Source: Comamonas sp. lk
GTDB taxonomy: Bacteria; Pseudomonadota; Gammaproteobacteria; Burkholderiales; Burkholderiaceae_C
Assembly: GCA_945901215.1 (NCBI GenBank)
Contig: CAMDKE010000193.1
Coordinates: 1 to 5,648 of the forward strand
Reading direction: 5' to 3'
Length of the DNA stretch: 5,648 bases
Both the position numbers and the translations under genes were made by a program. Under the pieces are notes generated by a model. The model made no database searches, was not told the DNA's origin, and was given only the letters and a program-made list of their open reading frames with translations. Below are positions 5,211-5,648 of this stretch, one piece after another (position 1 is the first letter of the stretch; every line of letters starts with the position of its first letter).

Positions 5211-5648
5211 ATGAAACCCAACTCCACCATTCTTTCGTCCCGCAACCCGAGCGCCTTTCAGGTGACTGCGACCCAGTCTGAACTTGCGCCCACCATCGAA
5301 GTAAAGCGCGTTCTGCGCAATACCTACGCTCTGCTGTCCATGACGCTGCTGTTTAGCGCCGTTGTGGCAAGCGCATCGGTCGCGTACCGACTGCCCGCGC
5401 CCGGCATCATCTTGACTCTGGCAGGCTACTTCGGACTCCTTTTTGCAATACACAAATTACAGAACAGCGCCTGGGCGCTGCCGGCCGTGTTTGCGCTAAC
5501 CGGTTTCATGGGCTACACACTGGGGCCCTTGTTGACGCATTCGCTGGCATTGCCCGGAGGCGCGCAAACCGTGTCCCTGGCGCTTGCAGCGACCGGTGCG
5601 ACTTTCCTGACCTTGTCAGCCTATGTGTTGCTGACACGGCGGGACTTC
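5211..5648 (+). CDS. yccA: Bax inhibitor-1/YccA family inner-membrane protein (3' end outside window)
   Basis: From ATG at 5211 the frame stays open to the last base, giving 146 residues of a protein expected to be about 230 long. After a polar N-terminus comes VKRVLRNTYALLSMTLLFSA (31-50), which closely matches the KVLRNTYFLLSLTLAFSA opening of E. coli YccA. Next come APGIILTLAGYFGLLF (63-78), FALTGFMGYTLGPLL (94-108) and LTLSAYVLLTRRDF (133-146), matching YccA segments PSPGLILTLVGMYGL, FTGFLGYILGP and SAYVLTTRKD. These are successive transmembrane helices of the seven-helix BI-1 fold. E. coli YccA is a substrate and modulator of the FtsH protease in the inner membrane and protects SecY under secretion stress; the same role here is by homology. 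The start has no strong Shine-Dalgarno, but the match to the family begins only about 30 residues later, so 5211 fits. Confidence 0.9.
   Translation, partial: MKPNSTILSSRNPSAFQVTATQSELAPTIEVKRVLRNTYALLSMTLLFSAVVASASVAYRLPAPGIILTLAGYFGLLFAIHKLQNSAWALPAVFALTGFMGYTLGPLLTHSLALPGGAQTVSLALAATGATFLTLSAYVLLTRRDF

Noticed and set aside
5085..5453. 122-codon open frame on the minus strand
   Set aside because: It runs antisense through the start of the yccA gene, whose translation matches a known family strongly.

Overview
The window looks like a chromosomal segment of a beta-proteobacterium, most likely of the Burkholderiales. This is inferred from moderately high GC, G/C-rich third codon positions, and the style of the YccA-like and NhaR-like proteins at the right end. 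No taxonomic marker is present, so the placement is tentative.

Positions 1-4176 hold a tightly packed co-directional cluster of five genes. In order they encode a Gfo/Idh/MocA NAD(P)-dependent oxidoreductase, a carboxymuconolactone-decarboxylase-family protein, a TetR-type regulator, a flavin reductase fused to an IclR-type effector-binding domain, and a 3-oxoadipate-enol-lactonase-like alpha/beta hydrolase. Three of the four junctions are 4-base ATGA stop/start overlaps, and the fourth has a 2-base gap with its Shine-Dalgarno inside the previous gene. This is one translationally coupled operon that continues left of the window, where a possible gene tail ends at 28. The mix suggests catabolism of an aromatic or similar ring compound. 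The reductase would feed reduced flavin to a monooxygenase not present here, and the oxidoreductase, decarboxylase-like protein and hydrolase would process the products. The substrate cannot be read from the sequence.

Positions 4177-4330 are a spacer with several inverted repeats. One places the ribosome binding site of the next gene in a stem. Positions 4331-4939 encode an exported protein with one HEAT-like unit followed by TPR repeats. It stops abruptly at the end of its last TPR.

Directly against that stop, on the minus strand, lies the first ~29 codons of an NhaR-like LysR regulator (4937-5023). Its reading is lost exactly where the TPR gene ends. The simplest reading is a deletion scar that joined two convergent genes and removed both 3' ends.

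Positions 5024-5210 are an AT-richer intergenic region with a 13-base tandem repeat and a possible -10 box. From 5211 a Bax-inhibitor-1 family gene of the YccA type starts on the plus strand and runs out of the window still open.

The two most notable items are the reductase/IclR-domain fusion, which suggests a flavin reductase gated by a ligand, and the double gene-end truncation near 4937.
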